Counted from the stretch's first letter, positions 21,293 to 29,893 are shown. The stretch: 47,427 nucleotides of DNA from Nocardia aobensis NBRC 100429 (GCF_000308375.1 NZ_BAFQ01000179.1:1-47427), one strand, 5' to 3'. Notes: generated by a model not told the origin, from the letters alone. Made by a program: numbers and translations.

Positions 21293-22822
21293 ATGGTCGA
21301 GAAGACTCGCGCCGGCGGTTTCACCACCGACGACGCCGGAATTCCCGTGGCAAGCGACGAAGATTCGCTGACGATAGGCCCTGACGGCCCGATCCTGCTC
21401 AACGACGCGTATCTGATCGAGAAGATGGCGGCGTTCAACCGCGAACGCGTCCCCGAGCGTCAGCCGCACGCCAAGGGCGGCGGCGCGTTCGGGGTCTTCG
21501 AGACCACGCAGGATATGAGTGCCTATACCTGCGCGAAGGTCTTCCAGCCCGGGGCGAAAACGGAGATGCTGGCGCGGTTCTCCACCGTGGCCGGTGAACG
21601 GGGCAGCCCGGACACCTGGCGTGATCCGCGTGGATTCGCGTTGAAGTTCTACACCGAGGACGGCAATTTCGACTTGGTCGGCAACAACACGCCGATCTTC
21701 TTCGTCCGCGATCCGATGAAGTTCCAGGACTTCATCCGATCGCAGAAACGCCGGGCGGACAACAACTTACGCGACCACGACATGCAGTGGGATTTCTGGA
21801 CGCTGTCGCCGGAGTCGGCGCACCAGGTCACCTGGCTGATGGGCGATCGCGGTATCCCGCGCACATGGCGTCACATGAACGGCTACTCCAGCCACACCTA
21901 CATGTGGGTCAACGCCGAGGGCGAGAAGCACTGGGTCAAATACCATTTCCTCACCGACCAGGGTGTCGAGTTCTTCACCCAGGACGAGGGCGATCAGATG
22001 GCCTCGATGGATACCGACTATCACACCCGGGATCTGTGGGAGGCGATCGAACGCGGCGACTATCCGAGCTGGACGCTGAAGATGCAGATCATGCCGTTCG
22101 AGGCGGCAAAGTCCTATCGGTTCAACCCGTTCGATCTGACCAAGGTGTGGCCGCACGGCGACTATCCGCTCTACGAGGTCGGCCGGATGACGTTGAACCG
22201 CAATCCGTCCGACTATCACACCGAGATCGAACAGGCCGCCTTCGAGCCGAGCAGCGCGGTGCCGGGCACGGGACCGAGCCCGGACAAGATGCTGCTGGGC
22301 CGGTGGTTCTCGTATCCGGACGCCCACCGCTACCGGATCGGCGCGAACTACAAGGAATTGCCGGTCAACGCGCCGAAGTCGCCGTCGCATTCCTACACCA
22401 AGGACGGCCACATGCGGCACCACAATCCGGGCGACCCGGTCTACGTGCCGAATTCCAAGGGCGGTCCGCACGCCGAACCCGGCCGGGCCGGTCCGACCGC
22501 CGGCTGGTACACCGACGGCGAAATGGTGCGCGAGGCCTACACACTGCGCCGCGACGACGACGATTGGGGCCAAGCGGGCACTCTCGTGCGCCAGGTACTC
22601 GACGACGCGGCGCGAGAACGGTTGGTGGACAATATCGTCGGCCATCTGCTCAACGGGGTGTCCGAGCCGGTCCTGGCGCGCGCCTTCGAATACTGGCGCA
22701 ATGTCGACAAGGATCTCGGCGACCGGGTGGAATCCGGAGTCCGGGCGAAACAGGACGAGAAGGATCCGAAGGCGGCCGCGCAGGGCAACCCAGCCCGCTC
22801 CGCCGCTCAGCACAAGGCTTGA
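21293..22822 (+). CDS. katA: Monofunctional heme catalase
   Basis: A 509-residue clade-3-sized catalase that converts H2O2 to water and oxygen in the cytoplasm. The distal His59 is in RQPHAKGGGAFG, the distal Asn is in VGNNTPIFFVRD, and the proximal heme ligand Tyr341 is in RWFSYPDAHRYRIG. The family start (GGFTTDDAGIPVASDEDSLT) is complete, as is the small C-terminal helical part. The ATG at 21293 follows GGAGAGGAG. The distal segment has Gln-Pro before His and Phe in the place where many catalases have GAGA-H/Y; these are tolerated variations. The GH15 gene begins 24 bases after its stop. Confidence 0.95.
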   Translation: MVEKTRAGGFTTDDAGIPVASDEDSLTIGPDGPILLNDAYLIEKMAAFNRERVPERQPHAKGGGAFGVFETTQDMSAYTCAKVFQPGAKTEMLARFSTVAGERGSPDTWRDPRGFALKFYTEDGNFDLVGNNTPIFFVRDPMKFQDFIRSQKRRADNNLRDHDMQWDFWTLSPESAHQVTWLMGDRGIPRTWRHMNGYSSHTYMWVNAEGEKHWVKYHFLTDQGVEFFTQDEGDQMASMDTDYHTRDLWEAIERGDYPSWTLKMQIMPFEAAKSYRFNPFDLTKVWPHGDYPLYEVGRMTLNRNPSDYHTEIEQAAFEPSSAVPGTGPSPDKMLLGRWFSYPDAHRYRIGANYKELPVNAPKSPSHSYTKDGHMRHHNPGDPVYVPNSKGGPHAEPGRAGPTAGWYTDGEMVREAYTLRRDDDDWGQAGTLVRQVLDDAARERLVDNIVGHLLNGVSEPVLARAFEYWRNVDKDLGDRVESGVRAKQDEKDPKAAAQGNPARSAAQHKA

Positions 22823-22846
22823 GGAGGATCCGGAAAGGCGAATGCG

Positions 22847-24646
22847 GTGATCGCGAATTCCGCTGCCGCCCCCCATGTCCTGCGGGAGTACTCGTTCATC
22901 GCGGACGGTCAGCGCGGCGCCCTGGTCGGTCCGCGCGGCGATATCTCGTGGATGTGCCTGCCGCGCTGGGACGGAGACGCGGTCTTCGCGAGCCTGCTGG
23001 GCGGTTCCGGCATGTATGCCGTCACGCCGTCGGGGCCGTTCGTCTGGGGTGGCTACTACGAGGACGGCACGCTGATCTGGCGGTCGCGGTGGCTGTCCGG
23101 AGGTGCGGTGATCGAATGCCGGGAAGCATTGGCCTTTCCGGGCGATCGGCATCGGGCGGTGCTGATGCGGCGCGTCGTGGCGGTACAGGAGGATGCCGAG
23201 GTCGATGTGGAATTGCGGCCGGTCGCGCGGTTCGGCACCGCGCCGATACACCATCCGCGCCGCGCGGAGGGGGTGTGGACGGCTCGCGCGGGCGGGCTGC
23301 GGATGCGCTGGACCGGTGCGCCCGGCGCCGAGATCGACGAGGACGGTTCCGGCCGGGGATGGACGACTCACCTGTCGGTGCCCGCGGGCGGCTACCACGA
23401 TCTGATCCTGGAACTGTCCGATCGCACCCTGCCCGATGATCTACCGGACCCCGAAACCTATTGGGAGGCAACCGAAAACGCCTGGCGGCGCGATCGGCCG
23501 GATTTCGGTGCCACGGCCGCGCCGCGCGACAGCGCCCACGCGTTCGCGGTCCTGCGCGGGATGACCGCCGATACCGGCGGCATGGTGGCGGCCCCCACCA
23601 CCAGCCTGCCCGAACGCGCCGACCGGGGTGAGAACTACGACTATCGCTATGTCTGGATCCGCGACCAATGCCTGGCCGGGCAGGCGATCGCGATCGGCGG
23701 CCCCCACCCGTTGCTCGACGCCGCGGTCGGTTTCACGGCCGCCCGCCTGCTCGACGACGGTCCCACGCTGGCGCCCGCCTACACCATCGACGGGAAGAGT
23801 GTGCCGCGGGTGCGCGAGATCGAGCTTCCCGGATATCCGGGCGCGCGGCCCGTCATCGGGAACCGGGTCCGCGGGCAGTTCCAGCTCGACATCTTCGGCG
23901 AGGCGTTGCTGTTGTTCGCCGCGGCCGCTCACCACGACCGGCTCGGCAGCGATCACCGCCGCGCGGTCGATATCGCGGTGTCGGCGATCGCGGACAACCA
24001 TCACCGCCCGGACGCGGGGATCTGGGAGATCGAGGACCGGCTGTGGACCCATTCCCGGCTGATCTGCGCGGCCGGGCTACGCGCGGTCGCGGCTTGTGCC
24101 GACACCGGCGCCGACACCGCCTACTGCAGTTCGCTGGCCGATACGCTGGTGGCCGAGGCCGCCCGCACCGGACTGCATCCGACCGGCCGCTGGCAGCGGG
24201 CTCCCGATCAGCCGGGTGTGGATGCCGCGCTGCTCCTGCCGCTGATCCGCGGTGCGATACCGGCCGACGACCCGCGCTACGCGGCCACCTTCTTCGCGAT
24301 CCAGCGGGATCTGACCACCGACTACTGCGTCTACCGCTACCGTCACGACGATCGTCCGCTCGAGATGAGTGAAGGCGCGTTCCTGCTGTGCGGCTTCACC
24401 ATGGCGATGGCGGCCGCCCAGCTCGACCGCCCGGTGACCGCGATGCGCTTCTTCGAGCGCAATCGCGCCTCGTGCGGGACACCGGGCCTGTTCGCCGAGG
24501 AATTCGACGTCCGGCAGCGGCAGTTGCGCGGCAATCTGCCCCAGGCGTTCGTGCACGCGATGCTGCTGGAGGCGTCGCTGCGGCTCGGACCGCTCGCGCC
24601 GGAGCTACCGTCGGAAGCGGTGGTGCCGACGGATCGGGGCAACTAG
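22847..24646 (+). CDS. Glycoside hydrolase family 15 enzyme
   Basis: A 599-residue GH15 protein: an N-terminal beta domain to about residue 220, starting with the typical YSFIADGQRGALVGPRGDISW, then an (alpha/alpha)6 catalytic barrel. Glu394 in DAGIWEI is the probable general acid and Glu509 in MSEGAFLLCGF the probable base. Actinobacterial relatives are trehalases or glucoamylase-like enzymes; a trehalase role is plausible but unproven. GTG 22847 is behind GAAAGG. It follows catalase by 24 bases, so both are likely on one stress-induced transcript. Its stop overlaps the convergent cholesterol oxidase stop by three bases. Confidence 0.88.
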   Translation: MIANSAAAPHVLREYSFIADGQRGALVGPRGDISWMCLPRWDGDAVFASLLGGSGMYAVTPSGPFVWGGYYEDGTLIWRSRWLSGGAVIECREALAFPGDRHRAVLMRRVVAVQEDAEVDVELRPVARFGTAPIHHPRRAEGVWTARAGGLRMRWTGAPGAEIDEDGSGRGWTTHLSVPAGGYHDLILELSDRTLPDDLPDPETYWEATENAWRRDRPDFGATAAPRDSAHAFAVLRGMTADTGGMVAAPTTSLPERADRGENYDYRYVWIRDQCLAGQAIAIGGPHPLLDAAVGFTAARLLDDGPTLAPAYTIDGKSVPRVREIELPGYPGARPVIGNRVRGQFQLDIFGEALLLFAAAAHHDRLGSDHRRAVDIAVSAIADNHHRPDAGIWEIEDRLWTHSRLICAAGLRAVAACADTGADTAYCSSLADTLVAEAARTGLHPTGRWQRAPDQPGVDAALLLPLIRGAIPADDPRYAATFFAIQRDLTTDYCVYRYRHDDRPLEMSEGAFLLCGFTMAMAAAQLDRPVTAMRFFERNRASCGTPGLFAEEFDVRQRQLRGNLPQAFVHAMLLEASLRLGPLAPELPSEAVVPTDRGN

Positions 24647-26343
24647 GTGATGTCGACGATCGGCAACCGCAGCGCACCGGGGGCGTCGGCGGGAACCATC
24701 GGCGCCGTGGGGGAGACCGGGGCCAGCCGCCGGTAGGGTGCGCCCAGGGCCGGACGCCGATCCGGCTCACCCTTGTTGGGCCACAGCGCCAGCGCCCGTT
24801 CGGCCTGTGCGGTGATGGTCAGCGACGGATTGACGCCCAGATTCGCCGAAATCGCCGAGCCGTCGACGATGTGCAGGCCCGGATGGCCGTACATGCGCTG
24901 ATAGGGGTCCACGACGCCGGTCTCCGGGGAATCGCCGATCACGCAGCCGCCGATGAAATGTCCGGTCATCGGGATGCCGAACAGGCTGGTGAAACCGGCG
25001 GTCGCGATGCCGTCGATCTTGTCGGCCACGCGGTGGGCCACCTCGTGCCCGGCCGGAATCGAGGTCGGATTCGGTTGTCCCTCACCCTGTTTCGTCGTCA
25101 TCCGGCGGCCGAACAGCCCGCGTTCGGTGTAGGTGGTGAGCGAGTTGTCCACCGACTGCATCACCAGCAGCCCGATCATCCGCTCCGACCAGTGGCGCGG
25201 ATTGTGCACCTTCGCCAGATCGCGGCGGCGCCGCCAGTTCTCCCGCAACCACAGCCGGGTACGCGAGGTGCTGCCGTCCTCGTCGTACATCACGGTCGTC
25301 ATCAGCGACAGCACATTGCTGCCCTTGCCGTAGCGCACCGGTTCGATGTGGGTGTCGCCGTCGGGATGGATCGAGGAGGTGATGGCCACGCCCTTGGTGA
25401 AGTCGGTATCGGCGCGCCGGCTCCGGATCGACAGCAACTCTTCGGAATTCGTGCGCGACAGATAGCCCAGGCGCGCGGAGATGTGCGGTAGCGAGCCGCG
25501 ATCGCGCAGCCGGTGCAGCAGCCGCTGGGTGCCGAGCGCGGCGGCGGCGAAGATCACCTGGTCGGCGGTGAAGCTGCGGCGTGCCTTGCGAATCCAGCGC
25601 CCGGTGCGAACGGTGGCGACACGGTACCCACCCGACGGCAGCGGCACCACATCCACCACGGTGGTGTGCGGATGCACGGTGGCTCCGGCCTTCTCGGCGA
25701 GATACAGGTAGTTCTTCACCAGCGTGTTCTTGGCGTTGTGGCGGCATCCGGTCATACATTCGCCGCAGTGGGTGCAGGTGCGCCGGGACGGTCCGACACC
25801 GCCGAAGTAGGGGTCGGGCACCTCCTGTCCGGCGCGAGTGCCGTTGCCGCCGAACAGGACTCCCACGGGGGTGTGCCGGAACGACGCTCCCACGCCCAGT
25901 TCTTCGGCCACCTCGCGTAGCACCCGGTCCGAGGCCGTGGTCGCCGGATTCGTGGTGACGCCGAGCATGCGTTTGGCCTGGTCGTAGTGCGGCGCCAGTT
26001 CGGCGTCCCAGTCGGTGATGTGGGCCCACTGCGGGTCGGCGAAGAATTTCGCGGGCGGTTCGTACAGGGTGTTCGCGTAGACGAGGGAGCCGCCGCCGAC
26101 ACCGGCGCCGCTCATGATGAAGGTGTCCTTCAACAGGGTCAGGCGCTGGATGCCGAAACATCCCAGGCGTGGCGCCCACAGGAATTGCCGCGCGCGCCAG
26201 GAGTTCTTCGCGAACTCGTCGTCGGCGAAGCGGCGGCCGGCCTCGAGGACGCCGACCCGGTAGCCCTTCTCGGTCAGGCGCAGCGCGCTGACACTGCCCC
26301 CGAATCCCGACCCGATGACTACCACGTCGTAGTCGAACCCCAT
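24643..26343 (-). CDS. choD: GMC oxidoreductase, ChoD-type cholesterol oxidase
   Basis: A 566-residue GMC-family flavoenzyme very like M. tuberculosis ChoD. Seen are the FAD dinucleotide motif GSGFGG (11-16), LTEKGYRVGVLEAGRRF, AGVGGGSLVYANTLY near 80-94, the cysteine cluster Cys190-x2-Cys193-x2-Cys196-x3-Cys200 (CTHCGECMTGC), THIEPVRYGKGSN, and the C-terminal GHFIGGCVIGDSPETGVVDPYQRMYG with His. ATG 26343 was chosen by alignment to ChoD and a GAAAGGG site. ChoD-type proteins were named cholesterol oxidases, but sterol oxidation by this branch is debated. The context (mce operon, CYP51) fits lipid or sterol metabolism. It lies 85 bases after an AraC regulator on the same strand. Confidence 0.88.
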   Translation of the reverse strand: MGFDYDVVVIGSGFGGSVSALRLTEKGYRVGVLEAGRRFADDEFAKNSWRARQFLWAPRLGCFGIQRLTLLKDTFIMSGAGVGGGSLVYANTLYEPPAKFFADPQWAHITDWDAELAPHYDQAKRMLGVTTNPATTASDRVLREVAEELGVGASFRHTPVGVLFGGNGTRAGQEVPDPYFGGVGPSRRTCTHCGECMTGCRHNAKNTLVKNYLYLAEKAGATVHPHTTVVDVVPLPSGGYRVATVRTGRWIRKARRSFTADQVIFAAAALGTQRLLHRLRDRGSLPHISARLGYLSRTNSEELLSIRSRRADTDFTKGVAITSSIHPDGDTHIEPVRYGKGSNVLSLMTTVMYDEDGSTSRTRLWLRENWRRRRDLAKVHNPRHWSERMIGLLVMQSVDNSLTTYTERGLFGRRMTTKQGEGQPNPTSIPAGHEVAHRVADKIDGIATAGFTSLFGIPMTGHFIGGCVIGDSPETGVVDPYQRMYGHPGLHIVDGSAISANLGVNPSLTITAQAERALALWPNKGEPDRRPALGAPYRRLAPVSPTAPMVPADAPGALRLPIVDIT

Positions 26344-26428
26344 CGCCGCGCCCTTTCCTGGTGCCGATCGTCCTCCCGTACCGTATGGGCAGATCAGGGG
26401 GCGGACGCAGAGATCGACGGCCAGAAAA

Positions 26429-27484
26429 TCAATAGTTCCGGTCACGCCGGTAGGCGGCCGGCGTGGTTCCGGTCCAGCGCTTGAAGGCGTGGATGAACGG
26501 CGTCGCCTCCGCGTAGCCGAGCCGGATGGCGATGTCGTCGATGGTCAGGGGCGTCCCCGAGAGCATCTCCTGGGCGAGCGCGCGGCGCACCTCGTCGAGC
26601 AGCGCCCGATAACTGGTCCCGGCCTCGGTGAGGCGGCGGCGCAGCGTCCGCACGCTCATGTTGAGCTCCCGGGCCACGGCCTCGATCGGCGGCGGGGTGG
26701 TGATACCGGTCGCGCCGCTGCCGGGCAGCAGTCGTTCCCGGACCTCGGCCGCGATACCGGTACGTGCGCTGCGGCGTTGCACCAGATCCCGGCACTGGGC
26801 GATACAGACCGCCCAGGTCTGCTGATTCGCCTGCGGCAGCGGCTGGGCCAGGATCTCCGGTGCGACGGTGAACATGGTGTGCGCGCGCCCGAAGCGCGGC
26901 CGCGCGCCGAGCACGGCCTCGAGCCGGTCGGCGTAGGGGGGTTCGTCGTAACCGAATTCCATCCGGGCGAAGGAGAAGTCGTGGCCGAGCAGATCGGCCA
27001 TCACCCGATGCATGGCGACGATGTCGCGTTCCACCAGGAAGGTCTGCACATCGGGCGGGATGAGCTCGTGGTGAATCCAGGCGATCACATCGTCGCGCCG
27101 GTACTCGACGATCGGTGTGCAGAAGGCGAATCCGAGGCGGTAGTACCGCATCGCCAGCGAAATCGCTTCGCGCAGAGTGGGGCTGGTGACGCAGGCGAAG
27201 CCGAAGATGCCGAAGGTGCTCAGCCGGTACCGCCGCCCGACCTCGACGCCGAGCGCGGGGATCTCGCCGAGTTCGGCGACCAGATTGCGTACCACCGCCA
27301 GTTCGGCCTCGGCCGGGATCTGGGCCCCGGGATCGGTGAGTGCGGCCGGCCCGATACCGGATCCGGTGAGCAGCCGCGCCCGGTCCACCCCGTGTTCGGC
27401 GGCGAATTCGATCATCACCGCGACGCTGGCGATCCCGCGGGGGAAGTTCCAGGTGCGGACCTCGGGCGCCTCGACGGTGTGCAT
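26429..27484 (-). CDS. AraC-family regulator, OruR/VirS type
   Basis: 351 residues from ATG 27484; a GTG at 27514 is the alternative. The N-terminal effector domain is of the arabinose-binding-like type found in OruR, ArgR and VirS (about residues 15-205; FAAEHGVDRARLLTGSGIGPAALTDP). The C-terminal AraC HTH domain, about 245-350, has two helix-turn-helices and ends GYAEATPFIHAFKRWTGTTPAAYRR. VirS controls the mymA oxidoreductase operon in M. tuberculosis. Here the likely target is the choD-type gene directly downstream or the divergent DUF6328 gene. The effector is unknown. Confidence 0.85.
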   Translation of the reverse strand: MHTVEAPEVRTWNFPRGIASVAVMIEFAAEHGVDRARLLTGSGIGPAALTDPGAQIPAEAELAVVRNLVAELGEIPALGVEVGRRYRLSTFGIFGFACVTSPTLREAISLAMRYYRLGFAFCTPIVEYRRDDVIAWIHHELIPPDVQTFLVERDIVAMHRVMADLLGHDFSFARMEFGYDEPPYADRLEAVLGARPRFGRAHTMFTVAPEILAQPLPQANQQTWAVCIAQCRDLVQRRSARTGIAAEVRERLLPGSGATGITTPPPIEAVARELNMSVRTLRRRLTEAGTSYRALLDEVRRALAQEMLSGTPLTIDDIAIRLGYAEATPFIHAFKRWTGTTPAAYRRDRNY

Positions 27485-27506
27485 GACACCATTATGGCCG
27501 AAAGTA

Positions 27507-27534
27507 TTGATCACTCGGAACGAACGGATAGGGT
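27507..27534 (+). promoter_or_regulatory. Candidate promoter giving a leaderless DUF6328 mRNA
   Basis: TTGATC (27507-27512), 16 bases, TAGGGT (27529-27534), then only six bases to the ATG at 27541. Initiation at the usual distance from the -10 would start the mRNA at the A of ATG. No Shine-Dalgarno is present, which agrees with a leaderless transcript, common in actinobacteria. Confidence 0.55.
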
Positions 27535-27540
27535 TGTCGG

Positions 27541-28068
27541 ATGGAGCAGGCGCAGTCCGCCGGCGGCCGGGAAGACCGCGATCGGGAATGGGACCGCGAG
27601 GTCCGTGGTGGTGAGACGGAAACCGAACAGCTGGACCGCAATCTGACCAGCCTGATTCAGGAATTGCGGGTGGTGCAGACGGGTGTGCAGCTGCTGACCG
27701 GCTTCCTGCTGACGCTGCCGTTCCAGGCCAGGTTCACCGTGATGTCCACGCCGATGCGCGGTCTGTATCTGGCGGTGGTGGCCGCCTCGATCGCGGCGAC
27801 GGTCTTCCTGATCGCGCCGGTCGCCGCCCACCGCATCCTGTTCCGTCAGCATCGCCTCGGCAGCGTGGTGCGCACCGCCCACACGTTCGCGCTGGTCGGG
27901 CTGGCGCTGCTCGGCATCGCGCTCACCGGAGTCGCGGTGCTGATCTTCGACACGGTGGCCGGTGCGGTCGCCGCCATCGTCATCGGTGTGTGCTTCGCGG
28001 TGCTGTTTGGCCTGACCTGGTTCGCCCACCCGTGGCGGGAGCGCAGACGCGGTGGCCGGACGCGGTGA
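27541..28068 (+). CDS. DUF6328-type membrane protein
   Basis: A 175-residue membrane protein. The polar N terminus (1-30) is rich in Glu/Arg/Asp. The family-like segment LTSLIQELRVVQTGVQLLTGFLLTLPFQARF follows, then four membrane helices, about residues 48-64, 77-98, 112-132 and 135-156, with a charged tail. I recall this signature from DUF6328, an uncharacterised actinobacterial family often found among stress genes. Divergent from the AraC gene, 56 bases between starts. Confidence 0.75.
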   Translation: MEQAQSAGGREDRDREWDREVRGGETETEQLDRNLTSLIQELRVVQTGVQLLTGFLLTLPFQARFTVMSTPMRGLYLAVVAASIAATVFLIAPVAAHRILFRQHRLGSVVRTAHTFALVGLALLGIALTGVAVLIFDTVAGAVAAIVIGVCFAVLFGLTWFAHPWRERRRGGRTR

Positions 28069-28105
28069 GGACGCCCACAGCGGCCCGAAATAGCGGTCGG
28101 AGGGC

Positions 28106-28130
28106 GTTTCGTGCCGGGGTGGCCGGGTAT
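28106..28130 (+). promoter_or_regulatory. Consensus SigB/SigF-type promoter of the CsbD gene
   Basis: GTTT (28106-28109), exactly 15 bases, GGGTAT (28125-28130): a perfect match to the GTTT-N15-GGGTAT pattern of SigF-type general stress promoters in mycobacteria. It lies 43 bases before the TTG start of the CsbD gene. A sigma factor of this class is encoded at 28915-29727. Confidence 0.8.
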
Positions 28131-28173
28131 CGCGCCCGATGTCAGTGATTTCGACGCGTTGGAGGTGAATCCC

Positions 28174-28428
28174 TTGTCGGAGCACGAGAAGGGCGGAGGC
28201 CGCGAAGGCCTCGAAGGCGTCGTGGAAGGCGCGAAGGGTAAGGCCAAGGAAGCCGCCGGCCAGGTATTCGGAAAGGACGACCTGCGCGAGGAGGGCAAGG
28301 CCCAGCAGAGCCGCGCCGAATCGCAGCGCGAGGCCGCCCAGAAGGAGGCCGAGGCCGAGAAGCACCGCGCGGAAGCCGGTGTGGAGGAGAAGCGGCAGCA
28401 GGCCTACCAAGGCAAGGGCGGCTCCTGA
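28174..28428 (+). CDS. CsbD-like general stress protein
   Basis: An 84-residue, highly charged, helical protein. TTG 28174 was chosen for the GGAGGT seven bases upstream; earlier in-frame codons overlap the promoter. The CsbD signature is LEGVVEGAKGKAKEAAGQVFGKDDLREEGKAQQ (read as two parts, residues 11-42). After it comes a Glu/Lys/Ala/Gln helix. CsbD is a sigma-B-dependent stress protein in Bacillus; its biochemical role is unknown. The perfect SigF-type promoter upstream and the terminator downstream make this a one-gene stress transcript. Confidence 0.85.
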   Translation: MSEHEKGGGREGLEGVVEGAKGKAKEAAGQVFGKDDLREEGKAQQSRAESQREAAQKEAEAEKHRAEAGVEEKRQQAYQGKGGS

Positions 28429-28456
28429 CGGCGACGTGAGGAGAGTAACCCGAAGA

Positions 28457-28491
28457 AAGGGGTGCCCGGCCGTATCGGCCGGGCACCCCTT
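28457..28491 (+). terminator. Strong terminator hairpin after csbD
   Basis: GGGGTGCCCGGCCG (28459-28472) pairs perfectly with CGGCCGGGCACCCC (28476-28489) around a TAT loop. Two flanking A-T pairs extend the stem to 16, followed by a short T/C tract. It lies between csbD and the convergent gene at 28552 and could serve both. Confidence 0.85.
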
Positions 28492-28551
28492 CTCCATTCG
28501 AACGTCGTGCGCGAGAATCGGATTCGCACCGGGGATTCGTGATCCTCGGTA

Positions 28552-28875
28552 TTACCGGCCCAGCGCGCTGGCGAGTTGTTTCTTGGTCATCTTGGAGCGG
28601 CCCTTGATATTGCGTTGGCGCGCTTCGTTGTAGAGCTGATCACGGGTCGGGCCCTGTGACCCCTTGCCGGACCGCTGGCCGCCGCGGCGCTGCGGAGACA
28701 TATCGTTGGTGGAACTGCGGCTCGCGGTACGAGTTTTGCCCGCCTGCGCGCGATTCTTGTTGACCGTGCGTGCGCCGATTTCCTCTGCACGGCCTTTGCT
28801 CGCACCCCGTTTCCGAGCCGAGGACTTCACATGTTCGTATTGGCGTTCTTCTTTGGCAGACCATTCCTTGGGCAT
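28552..28875 (-). CDS. Small basic protein with Rho-N/SAP-like C terminus
   Basis: A 107-residue Lys/Arg-rich protein, often labelled plasmid stabilization protein in actinobacteria. The N-terminal part, EERQYEHVKSSARKRGASKGRAEEIGARTVNKNRA, is a conserved helical motif. The middle is Ser/Gly/Arg-rich and probably disordered. The end, DQLYNEARQRNIKGRSKMTKKQLASALGR, resembles the N-terminal domain of Rho and SAP-type nucleic-acid-binding helices. Likely a nucleic-acid-binding stress protein, not a true plasmid function. It starts 40 bases after the sigma gene on the same strand, so it is probably co-transcribed with it. Confidence 0.75.
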   Translation of the reverse strand: MPKEWSAKEERQYEHVKSSARKRGASKGRAEEIGARTVNKNRAQAGKTRTASRSSTNDMSPQRRGGQRSGKGSQGPTRDQLYNEARQRNIKGRSKMTKKQLASALGR

Positions 28876-28914
28876 GACTACACCTTTCGGTCGTGTGGAT
28901 GGACGGTTCGATCC

Positions 28915-29727
28915 CTAGGTCGGCTGCGGCTCGCAGAGCGCCTGCTGCCGAAGACTTTTCAGCGTGCGCGACAGAATGCGGGAGACGTGCATCTGGGAGA
29001 TCTGCAGTTTCTCGGCGATCTGATTCTGCGTCTTGGATTCGAAGAAGCGCATGATCAGAATTCTGCGTTCGCGGGTGGGCAGCGCATCGATGAGCGGCCG
29101 CACCGCCATCGCGTCCTCGGTCAGTTGGTAGCACTGTTCCTCGGCGCCGAGCTTGTCCATGATCGCGCCGTCGTCGGTGTCGACGACGGCGTCGATGGAG
29201 TTCGGCTGGTAGGCGTTGCCGGCGATCATGGCCTGCACCACCTGCGGACCGTCGACGTCGAGGGCGTCGGACAGTTCGCGGGCCGTGGGCATGCGTCCGA
29301 GTTCGTGAGCCAGATGTTCGGTCGTCGGACCGATGCGCAGCCACAATTCCTTGACTGCGCGCGGTACCCGGGTCGACCAGGTGTAGTCGCGGAAGTGACG
29401 GCGAACCTCGCCCATCACCGTCGGCACGGCGAAGGAGAGAAATGAATTCCCCCGTGCCGGATCGAATCGATCGACTGCCAGGACGAGACCGAGCCTCGCC
29501 ACCTGGTGCAGATCGTCGAACGTCTCGCCGCGGCCGGAGAATTTCCGGGCGATATGCTCGGCCAGCGGCAGGCAGAGTTCGATGATTTCCGCTCGGACCG
29601 ACTCCCGATGCGGATCGGCATGATCCAGAGCGGCCAGTTTCTCGAACCAGGGTTCGATGTTGTCATAACTGTTGGCACCGTGGCGTGCGGCGGTTTCGGC
29701 ACGACGGGCGATCGGTTCATGTGTCAT
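28915..29727 (-). CDS. SigB/SigF/SigG-subfamily RNA polymerase sigma factor
   Basis: A 270-residue group 3 sigma factor. Region 2 is about residues 50-120 (PLAEHIARKFSGRGETFDDLHQVARLGLVLAVDRFDPARGNSF), region 3 about 125-195 (RVPRAVKELWLR...ELGRMPTARELSDALDV) and region 4 about 215-265 (LPTRERRILIMRFFESKTQNQIAEKLQISQMHVSRILSRTL). Such factors recognise GTTT-N15-GGGTAT and are held by RsbW-type anti-sigma factors. No anti-sigma or antagonist gene is adjacent, unlike the usual usfX-sigF pair. ATG 29727 was chosen by family start and GCGAGG upstream. The neighbouring csbD and UsfY/catalase promoters are likely targets. Confidence 0.9.
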   Translation of the reverse strand: MTHEPIARRAETAARHGANSYDNIEPWFEKLAALDHADPHRESVRAEIIELCLPLAEHIARKFSGRGETFDDLHQVARLGLVLAVDRFDPARGNSFLSFAVPTVMGEVRRHFRDYTWSTRVPRAVKELWLRIGPTTEHLAHELGRMPTARELSDALDVDGPQVVQAMIAGNAYQPNSIDAVVDTDDGAIMDKLGAEEQCYQLTEDAMAVRPLIDALPTRERRILIMRFFESKTQNQIAEKLQISQMHVSRILSRTLKSLRQQALCEPQPT

Positions 29728-29767
29728 TCGAGATACCTCGCTTCCAACTGAATCCGACCCAGACTGG

Positions 29768-29795
29768 GTACCCGTTGGTGCGGCTCTCAAAAGAC
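29768..29795 (-). promoter_or_regulatory. Candidate autoregulatory promoter of the sigma gene
   Basis: On the minus strand, TTTT (29792-29789, within GTCTTTTGAG), 15 bases, GGGTAC (29773-29768). This is near the GTTT-N15-GGGTAT pattern and lies about 40 bases before the ATG at 29727. It would let the sigma factor drive its own gene. Confidence 0.4.
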
Positions 29796-29893
29796 GTCGA
29801 CCGGCGCACGCCGGAATATTCGCCTATTTCCAGGCGATGACCAGGTCGTACGCCGATTCGAACATATCCGGCGCGAGCCGGAATTTTGCGGTT

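Noticed and set aside
21787..23439. 550-codon plus-strand frame spanning catalase and GH15 in a third register
   Set aside because: Both genes are unmistakable in their own frames; this one is low-complexity shadow.
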